Shown in pieces: positions 42,347 through 52,696 of a DNA stretch of 64,000 bases. The stretch's first letter is position 1; every line of letters begins with the position of its first letter. The position numbers and the translations under genes were made by a program. Source of the stretch: CALOBA01 sp942491465. GTDB taxonomy: Bacteria; Pseudomonadota; Gammaproteobacteria; Chromatiales; Chromatiaceae. The notes beneath the pieces were generated by a model, which saw only the letters and a program-made list of their open reading frames with translations, did not search any database and had not been told where the DNA came from. The DNA lies in contig CALOBA010000030.1 of assembly GCA_942491465.1 (NCBI GenBank), positions 53,285 to 117,284 of the forward strand, written 5' to 3'.

Positions 42347-42877
42347 TTACAGCCAGACCTCGGCGTCGATGCGATCCGATTCGGGCAACGCGTGCAGCGA
42401 GTCCAAGAGGTCTTCAAAGCACGGGGCCACCCAAGCCAACGCCTCGAACCAGCCCACGCCGGCAAGCGCGCTGGAGAAGGTCAAATGGCGAAAATACACC
42501 GCGCCGTGGTTTGGCGCGTCGGGGCGCAGATCGAGGATCATCGGCCCCTCATCGGTATCGTCAACAGCGGACCCGATGACGATCATCTTCGGCGCAAGCG
42601 TATTCGGTTCGTCGTCGTAGGTGCTGTTCCCCAGCAGGGTCTCCGTTTGGGCGCGGACCTGCTCGACCGGGTAAAGCCACTCCAGTCGCGGAAAGGTGAT
42701 ACCGGTCACGAATACGGCCTTGAAGCGGTGCGTGTCTTCCATGAACGCGGCACCCCCGGATGCCTCCATGAAACGCAGATACGCTTGGGGAAACCTAACG
42801 CCGAAGTGCTTCTCAAGGGCTTGTAGCGCATGCGGCGGCGCCGGATCGAGGTAGTCTACGTCGTCGAATCTTCTCAT
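42347..42877 (-). CDS. SMI1/KNR4 (SUKH) family immunity protein
   Basis: 176 residues. LQALEKHFGVRFPQAYLRFM followed by ASGGAAF is the SUKH opening (a helix, then the P-x-xY-xxF motif), and FFxPxW-like MIVIGSAVDDTDEG fits the later beta hairpin. SUKH proteins neutralise nuclease toxins of polymorphic toxin systems. It lies immediately downstream, on the same strand, of a WHH nuclease toxin remnant, its expected partner. The start is 12 bases from the toxin stop. Confidence 0.8.
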   Translation of the reverse strand: MRRFDDVDYLDPAPPHALQALEKHFGVRFPQAYLRFMEASGGAAFMEDTHRFKAVFVTGITFPRLEWLYPVEQVRAQTETLLGNSTYDDEPNTLAPKMIVIGSAVDDTDEGPMILDLRPDAPNHGAVYFRHLTFSSALAGVGWFEALAWVAPCFEDLLDSLHALPESDRIDAEVWL

Positions 42878-42889
42878 CGGTGATCACCC

Positions 42890-43499
42890 CTAGAACTTCG
42901 TGTCGCGCCACATCGAGTCGCCGCCCCGGTGCGGTGTGCCGGCGTTCGCCACCCCGGAATCGGCCTTGTAGGCGGTATGGATTTTTTGTCGATGAGCGAC
43001 ATGGTCACCCCATCCGGCTCATGGTGCCAGGTATGGCCCAGCTCATCCTTGCCTTTGCTCCAGTCGCCGAACTTGTCCCTCGCCGCCTGTCTGGCGTTGG
43101 TGAAGTCCGTTGGCGAGCCGCTCATCTCGATCTCGACACGGATCGGCTTGCCGTTGGCGTCGCGTTTGACGAAGGCGGAAAAGTCGGGATGGCCGTTCTT
43201 GAACGGGATCCCTTCTCCCTCTTTACCGAACTTCTTCAACGCCGCATGGAGGCTGGGGTTCTTTTCCGGATCAGGCACATAATGCCCCGTTCCGGGCGGC
43301 ACGGCGTCACCGGTCTTGGGATCGAGCCACTTGCCTTTCTGACTTGACGGCAGTCGCCCGGTATCCTTGGCCCGATTGGCAATGTCGATCTGCGCCGTGA
43401 TCCTGTCGCGGCACTTCTGAGTCGAGCACTCGCCAAGCCTTTTGTGCAGCCTTGCGCGCCGCGTTTCGCGGCGCGCAGCGATGATCTCGTCCCAGTATC
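42890..43499 (-). pseudogene. WHH-type nuclease toxin C-terminus, truncated and frameshifted
   Basis: Reading leftward from 43,499: YWDEIIAARRETRRARLHKR, ECSTQKCRDRITAQID, QKGKWLDPKTGDAVPPGTGH, then GHTWHHEPDGVTMSLIDKK, the WHH (HNH/ENDO VII) nuclease core of polymorphic toxins. At a run of six A (about 42,980) the frame breaks; one extra base restores IHTAYKADSGVANAGTPHRG and DSMWRDTKF with the stop at 42,890-42,892. The 5' side ends at repeat copy B, so the delivery part of the toxin is missing. Confidence 0.7.
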
Positions 43500-43508
43500 T
43501 ACGTGATG

Positions 43509-43629
43509 GAGCCCTGAGCGCCGGCGCGAGGACTTCAGCGCGTGCCGAGGCTCCGCCTCGGCACGCCGTCTTGGCGGCTCTGCCGCCCGCGACCGGTCTG
43601 CGACGACCGCGGGCTCGCCGCCCATCGAC
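43509..43629. repeat. Dispersed 120-bp repeat, copy B
   Basis: 121 bp nearly identical to 37,864-37,986, in the same orientation. Homology extends a further 10 bases left (tacgtgat then g for c), i.e. it includes the last codons and stop of an enolase-2-like gene. It abuts the point where the WHH toxin coding sequence is cut. The following 280 bases to the Uma2 start hold no recognised gene. Confidence 0.85.
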
Positions 43630-43915
43630 ACGGATGGCGGAGCCCTCAAGACCGGGGGCCGAGGCAGGGCCTCGGCACGAGCGGTAGGGCAGTCCTGCGG
43701 CAGCGCGGTAGGGTTGATGGCCACCCCGCAGGGAGACGGGCGCCCGCCAAACAGTGGGACCCCGACCTGAGTCGCGTCAACGCCGATCGGCTATCCTAAT
43801 CGGCATGATCCGCAGGGGGCCATGTTCGCACACCGTCGCTCGGTTGCTGCGGCAATCAGGCATCAGGGGTCGCATCTACTCCCCGGCACCGCTGCCACAA
43901 CAACGAAGAACGCCG

Positions 43916-44317
43916 ATGCCACTGCAACCGAAACCGCACCTGAGCTTCGATGACTGGCTGGCGGGCGAGCGCGCCCGTCTTGAGGAGCGCTACGAGTATG
44001 TCGATGGCGAGGTGTACGCGATGAGCGGCGGCACGCTTGAGCACAATGCCATCATCAGCAACATCGTTCGCGATCTCGGCACACAGATGAAGGGCCGCCC
44101 GTGCCAGGTCTTCGGCAGCGGCCAGAAGCTGCGCGTGCAGGCGGTCGATGCCGGCAAGTACCCGGACCTGATGGCCTTCTGCGGTGAGCCGCAGTTCTAC
44201 GACGGTCGCCGCGACCTGCTGCTGAACCCGAGCCTGATCGGTGAGGTGCTATCCGTAGTGCCAGCAAGCAGTTTACGACTCGAAAGAATCCCGCGTAGAC
44301 GTATCGCCGTGGTTTGA
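43916..44317 (+). pseudogene. Uma2 family endonuclease, C-terminally truncated
   Basis: From ATG 43916: HLSFDDWLAGERARLEERYE, VDGEVYAMSGGTLEHNAI and KYPDLMAFCGEPQFYDGRRD are the Uma2 (PD-(D/E)XK) motifs with the catalytic Asp in PDLM. Homology ends at NPSLIGEVLS, where normal members continue PST..YDRGEK...Y. After that the frame enters unrelated sequence and stops at 44,317. On the other strand the unrelated piece reads AVYSVWLWFRVLKPRRYVYA, an unidentified membrane-protein-like fragment. The protein lacks its last third. Confidence 0.65.
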
Positions 44318-44410
44318 GGACGCGGAACCACAGCCAGACGCTGTAGACGGCCATGGGAATGGCGCTAGTCGGTGCGATCCACACCGCAGGCCGCGGGAGT
44401 CCTGGGGTGC

Positions 44411-45043
44411 TCAGCCCGAGCCGGCCCGGCGTACGCGCACGACCTCTTCGCGCTCCTGTTCTTCCAGGGCCGTGTCCACCAGGTTGAGGGTCTCGTCGAT
44501 CTCCGGCAGCAGCACGTCCTCCAGCGCCCGGGCGCGGCGGGCGGTGCGGATGTATTCGCTGCGCAGGCGCTCCAGGTTGCCGGTGAGGACGGCCAGATGG
44601 GCGGCGATGGGGATCAGGCGGGTGCAGCAGGTGCGGCAGTGCTCGGCCTCCGGGGAGCGGTTCACCGGGCCGGCGGCGGGGTGGTCCGCGGCTGGGGGCT
44701 CGGGTGTGGCGGGGTCGAGGGGCGGTGGCTCTTCGACCCGCACGCCGAGTACGGATCTGGCCCGCCGTGACGGCGCGCAGTCGAGCGTCTTGGCGGTGGG
44801 GTAGATCGACAGCTCGTCGAAGCCGTGGCGTCCGAGCGCCGCGCGTACGGCCTCCAGGGCCTCGGCCTGGGCGGCCTGCCAGCGCCGTTGGGCGGTGTCG
44901 TAGCGGCCGAGTAGGGCGAGGATCTCGGAGGCCAGGATCAGGCGCTTTTCGTCGAGGAATCCGTAGCCTTCCTGCATGCCGGCGCGCTCGTCCTTCAGCT
45001 CCAGGTAGGCGCTGTGGGTGGGGGTGATCTCGCGGCTGGACAT
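44411..45043 (-). CDS. V-type ATP synthase subunit D
   Basis: 210 residues. Coiled-coil rotor stalk subunit: ITPTHSAYLELKDERAGMQE and FLDEKRLILASEILALLGRY at the N-terminus, RLIPIAAHLAVLTGNLERLR and RRARALEDVLLPEIDETLN in the second helix. It links the A3B3 head to the membrane rotor. A Pro/Glu-rich loop (about residues 105-135) is longer than usual. It follows subunit B by 52 bases on the same strand. Confidence 0.88.
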   Translation of the reverse strand: MSSREITPTHSAYLELKDERAGMQEGYGFLDEKRLILASEILALLGRYDTAQRRWQAAQAEALEAVRAALGRHGFDELSIYPTAKTLDCAPSRRARSVLGVRVEEPPPLDPATPEPPAADHPAAGPVNRSPEAEHCRTCCTRLIPIAAHLAVLTGNLERLRSEYIRTARRARALEDVLLPEIDETLNLVDTALEEQEREEVVRVRRAGSG

Positions 45044-45095
45044 GGCTCTTGTGCCCTGGACGGGTCGGGGTTAAGCAGGGATCGGTGACGTCGGA

Positions 45096-46493
45096 TCAGG
45101 CCGCGGCATCGGTGCGGCGCAGGTGCGCGCGGATCTGCTCGTCGCTGAGCCGATGCAGCTCGCCCCGGGGCAGTCCGTCGAGGACCCGCCAGCCGGCCTC
45201 CAGGCTCTGGTCGATGTCGCGCCGGTTTGTCTGGTTGATGAGGTCGTGCTCGAAGCGCTCGCCGAAGCCGAGATAGGTGCGATCGATCGGCGACAGGCCC
45301 TCTTCGCCGACCACGCTGGCGAGGATGCGCGTCTGCTGGGCCTGGGCGTAGGCGGCGTAGAGCTGGGCGGCCAGGGCGCCGTGGTCGGCGTGGGTCATGC
45401 CGGCGCCGGTACCGTCCTTCATCAGCCGCGACAGGCTCGGCAGCAGTTTGATGGGCGGGTAGAGGTTGCGCCGGTGCAGCTCGCGGTCGAGGACGATCTG
45501 GCCCTCGGTGATGTAGCCGGTCAGGTCCGGGATCGGGTGGGTGATGTCGTCGTTGGGCATGGTCAGGATCGGCACCTGGGTCACCGACCCGGGGCGACCG
45601 CGGATGCGCCCGGCGCGCTCGTAGAGGGTCGCCAGGTCCGAGTACATGTAGCCGGGGTAGCCCTTGCGGCTCGGGACTTCGCCGCGGCTGGCGGAGACCT
45701 CGCGCAGGGCCTCGCAGTAGTTGGTCAGGTCGGTGAGGATGACCAGGACGTGCTTGCCCTCGCTGAAGGCCATGTACTCCGCGGCGGTGAGCGCGAACCG
45801 CGGCGTGAGCAGGCGCTGGGCGCTGGAGTCGCTGGCCAGGTTCAGGAACAGCACCGTGCGCGCCAGCGCGCCGGAGCGCTCCATCTCGTTACGGAACAAC
45901 TCGGCGCTGGCGTGGGGGATGCCGATGCCGGCGAACACGATGGCGAAGGCCTCATCGCCACCACGCCCGGCGGGTAGCCTGGCGTTGCAGGCGATGTCGA
46001 CGGCGATGCGATCATGGGGCAGTCCGCCGCCGGAGAACAGCGGCAGCTTTTGGCCGCGGACCAGGCTGTTCATCAGGTCGATGGACGAGAAGCCGGTCTC
46101 GAGGAAGTCCCGCGGGGCCTCCCGCGCCGATGGCTTGATCGGCCGCCCATCGACCCGGAACGCCTGCCGCGCGGCCAGCGGCGGACCGCCGTCGAGGGGC
46201 TTGCCGATGCCGTTGAAGACCCGCCCGAGCAGCCCGGGGCCCACATGGAAGCGCACCGGCTCGCCGAAGAAGCGCACCCGGGTGCCGGCCAGGCGCAGGC
46301 CGGCGGTGTCGTCGAGCATCTCGACGGTGACGCTGTCCGGGTCGAGCGCGGCGATGCGCCCGAGCCGGATGCGGCCGTCGCTGTCCTCGACCTCGACGGC
46401 CTCATTCAGGCCGACGTCGACGCTGCGCTGCAAGAACAGCAGCGGGCCGTCGACGCGGGTGGCGATATCTTCTCCGATCAGGGGCGCGTACAT
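45096..46493 (-). CDS. V-type ATP synthase subunit B
   Basis: 465 residues. Non-catalytic head subunit: FNGIGKPLDGGPPL, ETGFSSIDLMNSLVRGQKLP, FSGGGLPHDRIAVDI (degenerate P-loop, as expected for B), TDLTNYCEALREVSASRGEV and LPSLSRLMKDGTGAGMTH. It is full length. The A subunit gene lies further upstream on the same strand but is separated by a hydrolase gene on the opposite strand, so B and D likely have their own promoter in 46,494-46,689. Confidence 0.95.
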   Translation of the reverse strand: MYAPLIGEDIATRVDGPLLFLQRSVDVGLNEAVEVEDSDGRIRLGRIAALDPDSVTVEMLDDTAGLRLAGTRVRFFGEPVRFHVGPGLLGRVFNGIGKPLDGGPPLAARQAFRVDGRPIKPSAREAPRDFLETGFSSIDLMNSLVRGQKLPLFSGGGLPHDRIAVDIACNARLPAGRGGDEAFAIVFAGIGIPHASAELFRNEMERSGALARTVLFLNLASDSSAQRLLTPRFALTAAEYMAFSEGKHVLVILTDLTNYCEALREVSASRGEVPSRKGYPGYMYSDLATLYERAGRIRGRPGSVTQVPILTMPNDDITHPIPDLTGYITEGQIVLDRELHRRNLYPPIKLLPSLSRLMKDGTGAGMTHADHGALAAQLYAAYAQAQQTRILASVVGEEGLSPIDRTYLGFGERFEHDLINQTNRRDIDQSLEAGWRVLDGLPRGELHRLSDEQIRAHLRRTDAAA

Positions 46494-46689
46494 CGATCGC
46501 TTGGCTCAGCACAACGGGTAAAGGGGGTTTTGTATCACAGTCGGCGCCGGTCGACTGCTTTGTCGATGCGCACAGGCGCCTAGTCTTGTGGATCATCGCC
46601 CCCAGCTTGGGCGCTTGTGCGCGGGTTTCGGCAGCTTGGTCGACCGTTCCAGCGCCAAGCGCCACAGCAACCCCGAGGTCGTATCGAAG

Positions 46690-47640
46690 ATGATCGTCGA
46701 AAGCCGCTTTCGCCCCGCTTGGTGGCTGCCGGGCCCGCATCTGCAGACCATGCTGCCGGGGCTGCTGCGCCGGCGCCCGCGCATCGAGCTGGTGCGGCGG
46801 CGCATCGAGTTGGCGGACGGCGACTTCATCGATCTGTCCTGCGGCGGCGACCATGGGCCGCGGGTGCTGATCGTCCACGGCCTGGAGGGTGGGATCGGCT
46901 CCCACTACGCCGGCACGCTGATGGAGCGTCTGGTCGCCGCCGGTATGCGCCCGATCTTCATGCACCTGCGCGGGTCCGGCCCGGAGCCGAACCGGCTCGC
47001 GCGCAGCTACCACGCCGGCGCCAGCGACGACCTGGCCGAGGTGGTGGCGGCCTTGGCCGCGGACCCGGATGGCCCGCCCGAGGCCGCGGTGGGCTTTTCA
47101 CTGGGGGCGAACATCCTGCTCAAATATCTTGGCGAGCGCCCCGAGCCCGGGCTCGGGCGCGCCGTCGCCGTCTCGGTGCCCTTCGTGCTGCGCGATGCGA
47201 TGCTGCGGCTCGAGATCGGGCCCTCGCGGATCTACCACCGCTATCTGCTGCGCTCGCTTCGGGCCTCGATCCGGGGCAAGGCGATGCATCCGGGCATGCC
47301 GCCGGTGGATTTGGCCGAGATCCGCAGCCTGGAGGCCTTCGATGATCGGATCACGGCCCCGTTGAACGGCTTTGCCGGCGTCTTCGACTACTATCGGCGC
47401 TCGAGCTGCCGCCGCTTCCTGCCCCATATCCGCACCCCGACGCTGATCATCCAGGCCGCCGATGATCCGTTCGTGTTCCGGGCCACGGTGCCGTTGCCCG
47501 GCGAACTCGGTCCCGGGGTGCGCTTGGAGCTGTCGCGTCGCGGCGGCCACGTGGGCTTCGTTGCCGGGCGCTGGCCCTGGCGTCCGCAATGGTGGCTGGA
47601 GACACGCATCCTGGCGTGGCTGCGGGAGGATGCGGCGTAG
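46690..47640 (+). CDS. YheT-like alpha/beta hydrolase
   Basis: 316 residues from ATG 46690; longer in-frame starts exist but lack homology. FRPAWWLPGPHLQTMLPGLL is the typical opening of the YheT/ABHD3-like family; VLIVHGLEGGIGSHYAG gives the oxyanion loop, VGFSLGANILLKYLGE the nucleophile Ser, and RRGGHVGFV the catalytic His. The physiological substrate is unknown (esters or lipids). It sits between the A and B genes of the V-ATPase, on the other strand. Confidence 0.88.
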   Translation: MIVESRFRPAWWLPGPHLQTMLPGLLRRRPRIELVRRRIELADGDFIDLSCGGDHGPRVLIVHGLEGGIGSHYAGTLMERLVAAGMRPIFMHLRGSGPEPNRLARSYHAGASDDLAEVVAALAADPDGPPEAAVGFSLGANILLKYLGERPEPGLGRAVAVSVPFVLRDAMLRLEIGPSRIYHRYLLRSLRASIRGKAMHPGMPPVDLAEIRSLEAFDDRITAPLNGFAGVFDYYRRSSCRRFLPHIRTPTLIIQAADDPFVFRATVPLPGELGPGVRLELSRRGGHVGFVAGRWPWRPQWWLETRILAWLREDAA

Positions 47641-47760
47641 GCCCGGTCCGCCTTCGTTACTGGTTGCTGGCGACGGTGACCGTCAGCAGCACGAAAGACA
47701 ACAGGATGAAGGCCGACTGGAAACTGCGGATCGGGAGCCGGGCACGCACGTCGGAAACCC

Positions 47761-48861
<1,101 letters not shown>

Positions 48862-48870
<9 letters not shown>

Positions 48871-48888
48871 GTCGGACAGGCTGGTGCT
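48862..48888. other. Chimeric junction between two genomes
   Basis: Left of this point the minus strand encodes the V-ATPase A subunit; right of it the plus strand encodes the C-terminal half of an acyl-CoA ligase. Both genes are cut internally, and there is no repeat, attachment site or transposon at the join. The exact base cannot be fixed by eye. Confidence 0.8.
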
Positions 48889-49697
48889 ACGCCAAGATTC
48901 GCGACGCGATGGGCGGGCAGATGCGCTTCATCGTGTGCGGGGGCGCGCGACTTTCGCCCCCATTCGGCTACTTCTACACGGGACTCGGGGTATCCGTCCT
49001 GGAGGGATACGGGCTCACGGAATCCTCGGCTCCCACGACGTGCAACCCCCAGTACACCTCGCGCATCGGAACAGTGGGCATGCCGCTTCCCGGATGTAGC
49101 GTCCGCATCGTCAACGATGGCGAGGTACTCCTGAAGGGTCCGAACATCTTCGCGGGCTACAGGCACGCACAGGTGGTGTCACCGACGAGGTGCTGAGCGA
49201 CGGCTGGTTCGGCCACGTGAGACCTCGGCTCCCTCGACGCCGATGGCTATCTCACCCTCACCGGCCGCAAGAAGGAGATCATCGTTCTCGATGCCGGCAA
49301 GAACGTGCAACCCGCCGGACTCGAGGACGCGATTAGGCCCGATGCGATCGTTCAAGAGGTGGTCGTCATAGGCGACGGTCAGTTGATCTGTCGCCGCGCT
49401 CATCGCACTTGACGAGGCGATGCTGAAGCATTGGCTGAGCCAGCAGCGGCCTGCCCGCGATGACCGCGGCAGAGGCCGCCGAGAACCCCGAGGTCCTCGC
49501 ATACCTCGAGGAACTCGTCAATCCGCGCGAACGCGACGGTCTCGAAGGTGGAGTCCATCCGCAAGTTCAGGGTGCTGCCGCGCCCCCTCACGGAGGCCGA
49601 GGGCGAGTTTTCCGCGTCCCTCAAGGTGCGTCGCAAGGTGGTCATCGAACACTTCGCCGACGTGGTGGACGAGATTTACAGCACGTCGCGCCGCTAG
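48880..49697 (+). pseudogene. Long-chain acyl-CoA ligase, C-terminal part, frameshifted
   Basis: Starts in mid-gene with YAKIRDAMGGQMRFIVCGGA, then VLEGYGLTESSAPTTCN (AMP-binding A5 region) and LLKGPNIFAGYRH. At about 49,165 the frame shifts to GVTDEVLSDGWF, then DGYLTLTGRKKEIIVLDAGK (the A8 hinge), and further shifts lead to MTAAEAAENPEVLAYLEELV and ending VVDEIYSTSRR at TAG 49,695-49,697. This is the FadD15/AAS-type ligase common in actinobacteria. At least four frame changes are needed, most likely sequence errors. The N-terminal half is absent at the join. Confidence 0.8.
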
Positions 49698-50435
49698 CCA
49701 ACACCAACAGCGCACGACGCCAACGGCACACACGACAGACGACGCGCCTCGCTTCCCAGCGATGCGCGTCGTCGGCGGATGTGAGGCGCGCCGTCACGCG
49801 CCCACGACGCTGCTAACCCCTCGTCCTCGGCCAGCAGCCTGTACATGTCCTTGCGGGCTGCCACGGCGAGGATCCCTAGCGCCGAGGCGGCGAGGCCGCC
49901 TCCGCCCGGCCGCCTGGCCACATGCATCGCGGCGTCCCTCAGTCCCATCAGTTCGGCGCGAATAGCGCCAGCGGAGTCGATCACGCTATCGGCATCGAAG
50001 ATTCCCTCGTGCTGGTCGGCGTGCTCATCAACCCAGGCCAGGCCGTCGGGCGTCAGCGAGGCCGTGCGGCGCCCGTCGACGGTATCGATCCGACGAGCAG
50101 GTCCTTCGTCTTCGAGCGCCTGGAGCGTCGGATAGATAGATCCCGCGCTGGGTGTCCACGACCCCCACTCCGCTCCTCGGATGGCCCTGATGAGGTCGTA
50201 GTCCGTGTCGGGGCTGTTCGGCAAGCAGGACCAGGATTGCGGCCCGCACGTCGCCGCGTGGCCTTCCTCCGCGTGACCCGCCGCCTCGTCGTCCGCTGCC
50301 GCGACGTCCGCGGCCCCCTCGTGGCCCAAATTCGTTGTCGTGGTCACCCGAGGGGCGCGCGGTGTTCCCACGCACGCTCCGGGGTGTTCGCCTCTCGAAG
50401 CGAGCTGCTCCGGGGCCTCTTTGTGAATGTCTCAT
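49694..50435 (-). pseudogene. PadR family transcriptional regulator, frameshifted
   Basis: ATG at 50,435 with ribosome site AAAGGAAG. The first 75 residues are Arg/Gly-rich and disordered, then AAILVLLAEQPRHG begins the PadR winged helix; a frameshift at about 50,205 leads to YDLIRAIRGAEWGSWTPSAG and SIYPTLQALEDEGPARRIDT. The C-terminal dimerisation helices follow (AAMHVARRPGG, KDMYRLLAEDE). The true stop is uncertain because the frame runs on to 49,694. A palindrome 31 bases upstream of the start is its probable operator. Confidence 0.7.
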
Positions 50436-50465
50436 GATGTCTTCCTTTCTCTCACGCGACACGAT

Positions 50466-50483
50466 CACGATATATCGTGATGC
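50466..50483. promoter_or_regulatory. 18-bp perfect palindrome, probable PadR operator
   Basis: atcacgatatatcgtgat is a perfect inverted repeat 31 bases upstream of the PadR start codon, where an autoregulatory operator is expected. PadR proteins bind AT-centred palindromes of this kind. It could also affect the divergent prs gene at 50,628. Confidence 0.6.
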
Positions 50484-50627
50484 AACGACAGTCAAGCCCG
50501 CGTCGTTGCACCTTGTGGCGGCAGTTGCCCGGCTCGCGCTGGTGGCTTGTGTCATGCGGTTTCGCGCCTCCCGGGACCCCCGGGTCAGCCCCAGGCCGTC
50601 GAACCCCCGATAGGTAGGATCGCAGGT

Positions 50628-51595
50628 GTGGATAACATCTGCGCGTGTTTGCTGGCCAAGGCGGAAAGACATTTGCGGCACAGATGTGCGAGCACTTAGG
50701 TGTCCCGTTGCGAGGAGTCCCAGACGGATCGCTTCGCGAACGACTGCCTCCAGGTGCAGCTGCTCGACAACTGCCGAGAACGCGACGTCTACCTGGTCCA
50801 GCCCATCGTGGCCCCCACCCAGGAGAATCTGGTCGAGTTGCTCCTCATGATCGACGCGGCACGGGGAGCCTCCGCACGGCGCATCACCGCCGTCATGCCA
50901 CATTTTGCCTATGCGAGGTCCGACAAGAAAGACGCCCCCCGCATCTCGATCGGCGGGCGCCTTGTCGCAGACATGCTCACCGCCGCGGGCGCGAACCGCG
51001 TGCTCACCATGGCCCTGCACGCGCCTACAGGTGCATGCGTTCTTCCCGCGAGCCCACCGACCAACTGCACGCGCTGAGGGAGCTCGCCGAGCACTTCTCG
51101 GCACTCGACCTGTCCCGCACCACCGTCGTATCCCCCGACCTCGGCAACGCCAAGAACGCGACGCGCTTCGCCAAGCTGTTGGGCACGCCCGTCGCGGCAG
51201 GCGCGAAGGAACGTTTCCCCGACGACAGGGTCAGGATTACCTCGATTATCGGCGACGTCGAGGGCCGCGACATCATCGTGCTCGACGATGAGATCGCGAA
51301 CGGCAGCACGATCGACGCCATTGTGGGCATCCTCGTGGACCGCGGCGCCCGGCAGATCCGGATCGCCTGCACCCATGGCATCTTCGCGAACGAGATCGCT
51401 CGAACGCATCGGGGCCGAACGAGAGGAGTCACCGAAATCGTCACCACCGACACGGTCCCCCAAGGCGGCCCCGGCTTCACCCATGCAGAGTGCCCTCACC
51501 GTGATCTCGGTGGCCCAGGCCTTTGCAGAGGCAGTGAAGGTCGTATTCACAGCGGCGATTCGGTGAGCGCACTGTTCGAGGATCACAACGGCTGA
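50628..51595 (+). pseudogene. prs: Ribose-phosphate pyrophosphokinase, frameshifted
   Basis: GTG 50628 (TAGGTAGGA upstream) starts VDNI, then frames alternate: RVFAGQGGKTFAAQMCEHLG, FANDCLQVQLLDNCRERDVY, AVMPHFAYARSDKKDAPRIS (the flexible-loop ATP site), and later TTVVSPDLGNAKNATRFAKL and IVLDDEIANGSTIDAIV, which carries the PRPP-binding loop. It makes PRPP from ribose 5-phosphate and ATP. At least four frame changes (about 50,642, 50,710, 51,040, 51,420) are needed. The full domain order is present, so the living gene is probably intact and the breaks are sequence errors. Confidence 0.82.
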
Positions 51596-51617
51596 AATAG
51601 CAACAGAGGGGGCGTTG

Positions 51618-52588
51618 ATGGAAGCAGCTAGTCGCCGCAAGGCGCGACACGCAATGGGTGATCGCAGCATCCTTGTGGGCGTAGCGGGTGCCGTGATGGG
51701 CATGCTGCCCTGGTGGGCGTCCGGGGCGCGGCTGCCGGTTCAGAACCTGTGGTCCACCACTAAGACGGCAAGCGAGATGCCGCTGGCGGCGCTGCCCGTG
51801 AACCAGTACTACCTGATCGAATGCGCTGCGCTTCTCATCATCGGCGGCGCGATCGTTGGGCTCGGCGTGCGTGCGACACGTCGCTTCGGGATTGACGTGA
51901 ACCGAGGCGTCGCCGTTGGCACCGTGGTGGGCGCGCAAATCCTGGCGGTCATGCTCAGTCACTTCTTGCCACCAGCCAAGGTCTCCTCGACGCTCGCTAC
52001 GAGTCACAGCAGTACCTCGCGGCGATGGCCGTAGGCCTAGTCGCAAGCGCCGTCGTCTCGGCAGCGGTCGCGCTGGCGGTGTCGGGGCGTGGAGTGGCGG
52101 GGGCCAGCATCGCGGTCGCGATTGCCTCCGTTGCGGGAGGACCCTGGCTCATCGCATGGTGGTACATGACCACCCATCCGTCATCAACGCCGCTGTTCGT
52201 GTCGGACGTGGCCGAGTGGCTGCCTGCCATCGGCACCGGTCTAGCGGTGGCGTGGTGCGGCGTAGACTCCGTGAAGCGAGCAACCGCCTCGGTCACCGCA
52301 ATGCTCGTCTTGTGGATGGCTCCGGCCCTGATGACCGCGGTGTCCTACACCCTCGGCAGCCGCATGTTCCTGAAGAACCCCGAGGAACTCTGGCCCGTGG
52401 GTAGCCAGGTCTTCAGGATGGCGCTGGGACCCGACGGTGGCGCACCCACGCGCATGCTCCATGCTCTTCTAGTGATCGCAGTCGGAACCGCGATTCTTGT
52501 GACGTGGCGTCGACGCCGCGCCTCGGGCGAGGCCCCAAGTACCGCGCCGGGTGCCGAGTCCCAACAACCGGTCGAGCCCCTCGCCTGA
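51618..52588 (+). pseudogene. Multi-pass membrane protein of unknown function, one frameshift
   Basis: First part (from ATG 51618) MEAASRRKARHAMGDRSILV with helices at GVAGAVMGMLPWWASG and LIECAALLIIGGAIVGLGV; a frameshift at about 51,995 leads to YESQQYLAAMAVGLVASAVV, and more helices up to VIAVGTAILVTWRRRRASGE. The total is about 322 residues with roughly seven membrane spans and a Pro/Ala/Glu tail. I do not recognise the family. It follows prs by 22 bases and precedes glgP. Confidence 0.55.
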
Positions 52589-52696
52589 CGCCGCGCGGTT
52601 AAAACGCTGCCATGAGAAGCGCCGGTTACGGGCTGGTTGCGCTCTGGTTGCGCCACGCCCGGCGACTTCGCGATCTGACCGCAACCGATTACATTC

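Noticed and set aside
37890..44317. Prophage or integrative element
   Set aside because: No integrase, structural or replication gene, no tRNA attachment site; only repeats and gene fragments mark the island.
47657..47749. 30-residue single-helix peptide between the V-ATPase A gene and YheT (GTG 47749, minus strand)
   Set aside because: A hydrophobic stretch (SAFILLSFVLLTVTVA) is present, but there is no ribosome site and no sign of conservation; chance in high-GC DNA is as likely.
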